The translations under genes and the position numbers were made by a program. 8,020 nucleotides of DNA from an uncultured Porphyromonadaceae bacterium. Its GTDB lineage: Bacteria > Bacteroidota > Bacteroidia > Bacteroidales > Muribaculaceae. Location of the stretch: the NCBI GenBank assembly GCA_947175455.1, contig CAMWMW010000062.1, positions 1 through 8,020 of the forward strand, written 5' to 3'. Below the pieces are notes generated by a model. It saw only the letters and a list, made by a program, of their open reading frames with translations. It was not told the origin of the DNA and made no database searches. This document shows positions 6,930-8,020 of this stretch, piece after piece; position 1 is the stretch's first letter; the number at the start of each line of letters is the position of its first letter.

Positions 6930-6950
6930 TTCAAATGTTGTGTATTTGAA
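6930..6950. repeat. Perfect 7-bp palindrome around the rpsF -33 region
   Basis: TTCAAAT (6930-6936), loop GTTGTGT, ATTTGAA (6944-6950). The loop contains the candidate -33 TTG. No T-run follows on the plus strand, so it is not a standard terminator for the upstream gene. An operator is possible but unproven. Confidence 0.4.
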
Positions 6951-6968
6951 AAAAAAGTGTTAACTTTG
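6938..6968 (+). promoter_or_regulatory. Promoter of the rpsF-rpsR-rplI operon
   Basis: TTG (6938-6940), 20 bases, then TAACTTTG (6961-6968), an exact match to the Bacteroidota housekeeping -7 consensus TAnnTTTG with normal spacing. It starts about 27 bases after the upstream gene ends and about 80 bases before the rpsF ATG. Confidence 0.65.
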
Positions 6969-7011
6969 CGGCGGTTTTCGTGTGAGCGATGGTCTCGCAA
7001 GGAAACCACCG
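6969..7011 (+). promoter_or_regulatory. Structured rpsF leader, candidate bS6:bS18 autoregulatory motif
   Basis: A two-part hairpin is visible. The outer stem pairs 6969-6979 (CGGCGGTTTTC) with 7001-7011 (GGAAACCACCG), with one C/A mismatch and one G-U. The inner stem pairs 6981-6986 (TGTGAG) with 6994-6999 (CTCGCA), leaving a 7-base loop. rpsF leaders in many bacteria carry an RNA motif bound by the bS6:bS18 dimer, with a conserved CCG. CACCG is present here, but I have not matched the consensus position by position. If transcription starts several bases after 6968, the base of the outer stem would be lost. Confidence 0.4.
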
Positions 7012-7048
7012 TAAATATTTTATTACAAATCAATCATTTACAAAACGT

Positions 7049-7435
7049 ATGAATAACTACGAGACCGTTTTCATTTTAACTCCCGTTTTGTCTGACGATC
7101 AGATGAAGGAAGCGGTAGAAAAATTCAAAGACGTTCTGAAGGCAAACAATGCCGAGATCGTCAATGAAGAGTTGTGGGGTCTGCGCAAGCTCGCTTATCC
7201 TATCCAGAAGAAATCCACCGGCTTCTATGTGCTGGTAGAGTTCAAGGGTGAGCCCACAATCGTCAAGAAACTCGAGACTGCTTTCCGTCGTGACGAGCGT
7301 GTGATTCGCTTCTTGACTTTCCGTCTCGACAAATATGCTGTCGAGTATGCTGAGAAGCGCCGTAATCTGAGAGCAAATAAAGCAAGTGAGAAACCCGCCG
7401 AGGCTGAGGCCAAAGCAGAAGCAAAGGAGGCATAA
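7049..7435 (+). CDS. rpsF: 30S ribosomal protein bS6
   Basis: bS6 pairs with bS18 on the platform of the small ribosomal subunit, next to the central domain of 16S rRNA. The 128-residue product has the family pattern: [12 protein letters not shown] start, [12 protein letters not shown] (41-52), GFYVLVEF, and [12 protein letters not shown] (80-91). The C-terminal tail after ~110 is rich in Ala, Glu and Lys ([14 protein letters not shown]), a common variable extension. ATG 7049 is used because the conserved N-terminus begins there and the upstream bases are A/T-rich as expected for SD-less starts; an upstream in-frame ATG at 6989 would add 20 unrelated residues and lies in the leader hairpin. 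It is the first gene of the operon; rpsR starts two bases after its stop, so translation is probably coupled. Confidence 0.97.
   Translation: MNNYETVFILTPVLSDDQMKEAVEKFKDVLKANNAEIVNEELWGLRKLAYPIQKKSTGFYVLVEFKGEPTIVKKLETAFRRDERVIRFLTFRLDKYAVEYAEKRRNLRANKASEKPAEAEAKAEAKEA
7424..7430 (+). promoter_or_regulatory. Perfect Shine-Dalgarno sequence before rpsR
   Basis: AAGGAGG lies seven bases upstream of the rpsR ATG and inside the last codons of rpsF (GCA AAG GAG GCA TAA). It is complementary to seven bases of the anti-SD core CCUCC-UU of 16S rRNA. Bacteroidota ribosomes normally do not use SD pairing, so a full-strength site at ideal spacing is unusual. It may instead be a by-product of the Lys-Glu-Ala tail codons. 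Confidence 0.6.
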
Positions 7436-7437
7436 TC

Positions 7438-7704
7438 ATGGCAGCAAACAACGAAATCCGTTATCTCACCCCCCTTACAGTAGATACTAAAAAGAAAAAA
7501 TACTGCCGTTTCAAACGCAGCGGTATCAAATATATCGATTACAAGGATCCCGAATTCCTCAAGAAATTCCTCAACGAGCAGGGCAAAATCCTCCCCCGCC
7601 GCATCACCGGCACCTCGCTGAAATTCCAGCGCCGTGTGGCTCAGGCCGTGAAACGCGCACGCCACCTTGCCCTCCTCCCCTTCGTAACCGACCTGATGAA
7701 GTAA
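7438..7704 (+). CDS. rpsR: 30S ribosomal protein bS18
   Basis: An 88-residue bS18, partner of bS6 on the 30S platform. Family sequence is clear: [16 protein letters not shown] (22-37), [17 protein letters not shown] (44-60), [20 protein letters not shown] (62-81), and a short FVTDLMK end. It has the single Cys23 and no zinc-binding set. It starts two bases after rpsF and follows the AAGGAGG site. In Flavobacterium, bS18 together with bS6 and bS21 is known to sequester the 16S anti-SD tail. About 50 bases separate it from rplI, with no clear terminator between them. Confidence 0.97.
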   Translation: MAANNEIRYLTPLTVDTKKKKYCRFKRSGIKYIDYKDPEFLKKFLNEQGKILPRRITGTSLKFQRRVAQAVKRARHLALLPFVTDLMK

Positions 7705-7754
7705 TTGTCGGCTCGCGACTGTCCATCTAATCACCCCAATTCCGAAAAAAAGTT

Positions 7755-8020
7755 ATGAAAATCATACTTAAAGAAGACATCCACGGCCTCGGCTACAAAG
7801 ACGACGTCGTAGAAGTAAAGGACGGATACGGCCGTAACTACCTCATTCCCCAGGGCAAAGCCGTAATCGCCAACTCATCGGCACTCAAACAGCTCGCCGA
7901 AAACCAGCGTCAGCGCGCTCACAAGCTCGCCAAAATCAAAGCCGACGCAGAAGCCATCGCAGCACCGCTCGAAGGCATTTCGCTCACTATCGGCGCCAAA
8001 GCCTCGGCAACAGGCACCAT
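7755..8020 (+). CDS. rplI: 50S ribosomal protein bL9, N-terminal part (3' truncated by window end)
   Basis: bL9 binds 23S rRNA near the base of the L1 stalk through its N-terminal domain. The first 88 codons are present, of about 150 expected. The diagnostic N-terminus is visible: [20 protein letters not shown], then [19 protein letters not shown] (~21-39), followed by the long connecting helix rich in Ala, Lys and Gln ([20 protein letters not shown]) and the start of the C-terminal domain ([17 protein letters not shown]). The start ATG follows an A-rich stretch (GAAAAAAAGTT) with no SD, normal for the phylum. It is third in the ribosomal operon, in the usual Bacteroidota order. Confidence 0.97.
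   Translation, partial: MKIILKEDIHGLGYKDDVVEVKDGYGRNYLIPQGKAVIANSSALKQLAENQRQRAHKLAKIKADAEAIAAPLEGISLTIGAKASATGT

Noticed and set aside
6989..7048. ATG 6989 as start of rpsF
   Set aside because: The added 20 residues are not part of bS6 and the codon lies in the leader hairpin loop; [12 protein letters not shown] at 7049 is the family N-terminus.
7225..7734. Minus-strand open frame across rpsF and rpsR
   Set aside because: Antisense shadow of two certain ribosomal protein genes.

Overview
The window looks like a Bacteroidota (Bacteroidales) genome, most likely a gut lineage such as Muribaculaceae. The family is an inference; the order is well supported. Evidence: bS6, bS18 and bL9 with Bacteroidales-type sequences, TAnnTTTG-type promoters, A-rich SD-less start regions, and two large outer-membrane beta-barrel proteins with an N-terminal carboxypeptidase-regulatory-like domain. 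The contig end is technical: bases 5-32 match the Nextera Read 1 transposase adapter, so the first gene is cut by the assembly.

Layout, all genes on the plus strand. (1) 35-424: 3' end of a gene whose product has a discoidin-like C-terminal domain of the kind that ends some Bacteroides transglutaminase-like proteins. (2) 506-3439 and 4014-6911: two tandem paralogous outer-membrane barrel proteins (977 and 965 aa) with signal peptide, regulatory-like domain, TonB-box-like segment, plug-like segment and barrel. Both are preceded by the same upstream module, GTRAC-N16-CGTAAT, which resembles an ECF sigma promoter. (3) 3440-4013: the intergenic region between the paralogs. It holds a transposase-less element of about 328 bp with 33-34 bp terminal inverted repeats, possible TAA target duplications and two internal hairpins whose apices are complementary to each other; then a possible 41-codon gene remnant; then the second copy of the promoter module. 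(4) 6938-8020: the ribosomal operon rpsF-rpsR-rplI with its own promoter and a structured leader; rplI runs off the end.

The two barrel proteins probably act at the outer membrane in uptake or surface functions. No SusD partner is visible, so they are not a canonical SusCD pair. The ribosomal operon is an independent housekeeping unit. The observations most worth a second look are the nested-palindrome element, the shared promoter module with fixed spacing, and a perfect Shine-Dalgarno sequence before rpsR in a phylum that normally ignores such sites; bS18 itself helps hide the anti-SD there.
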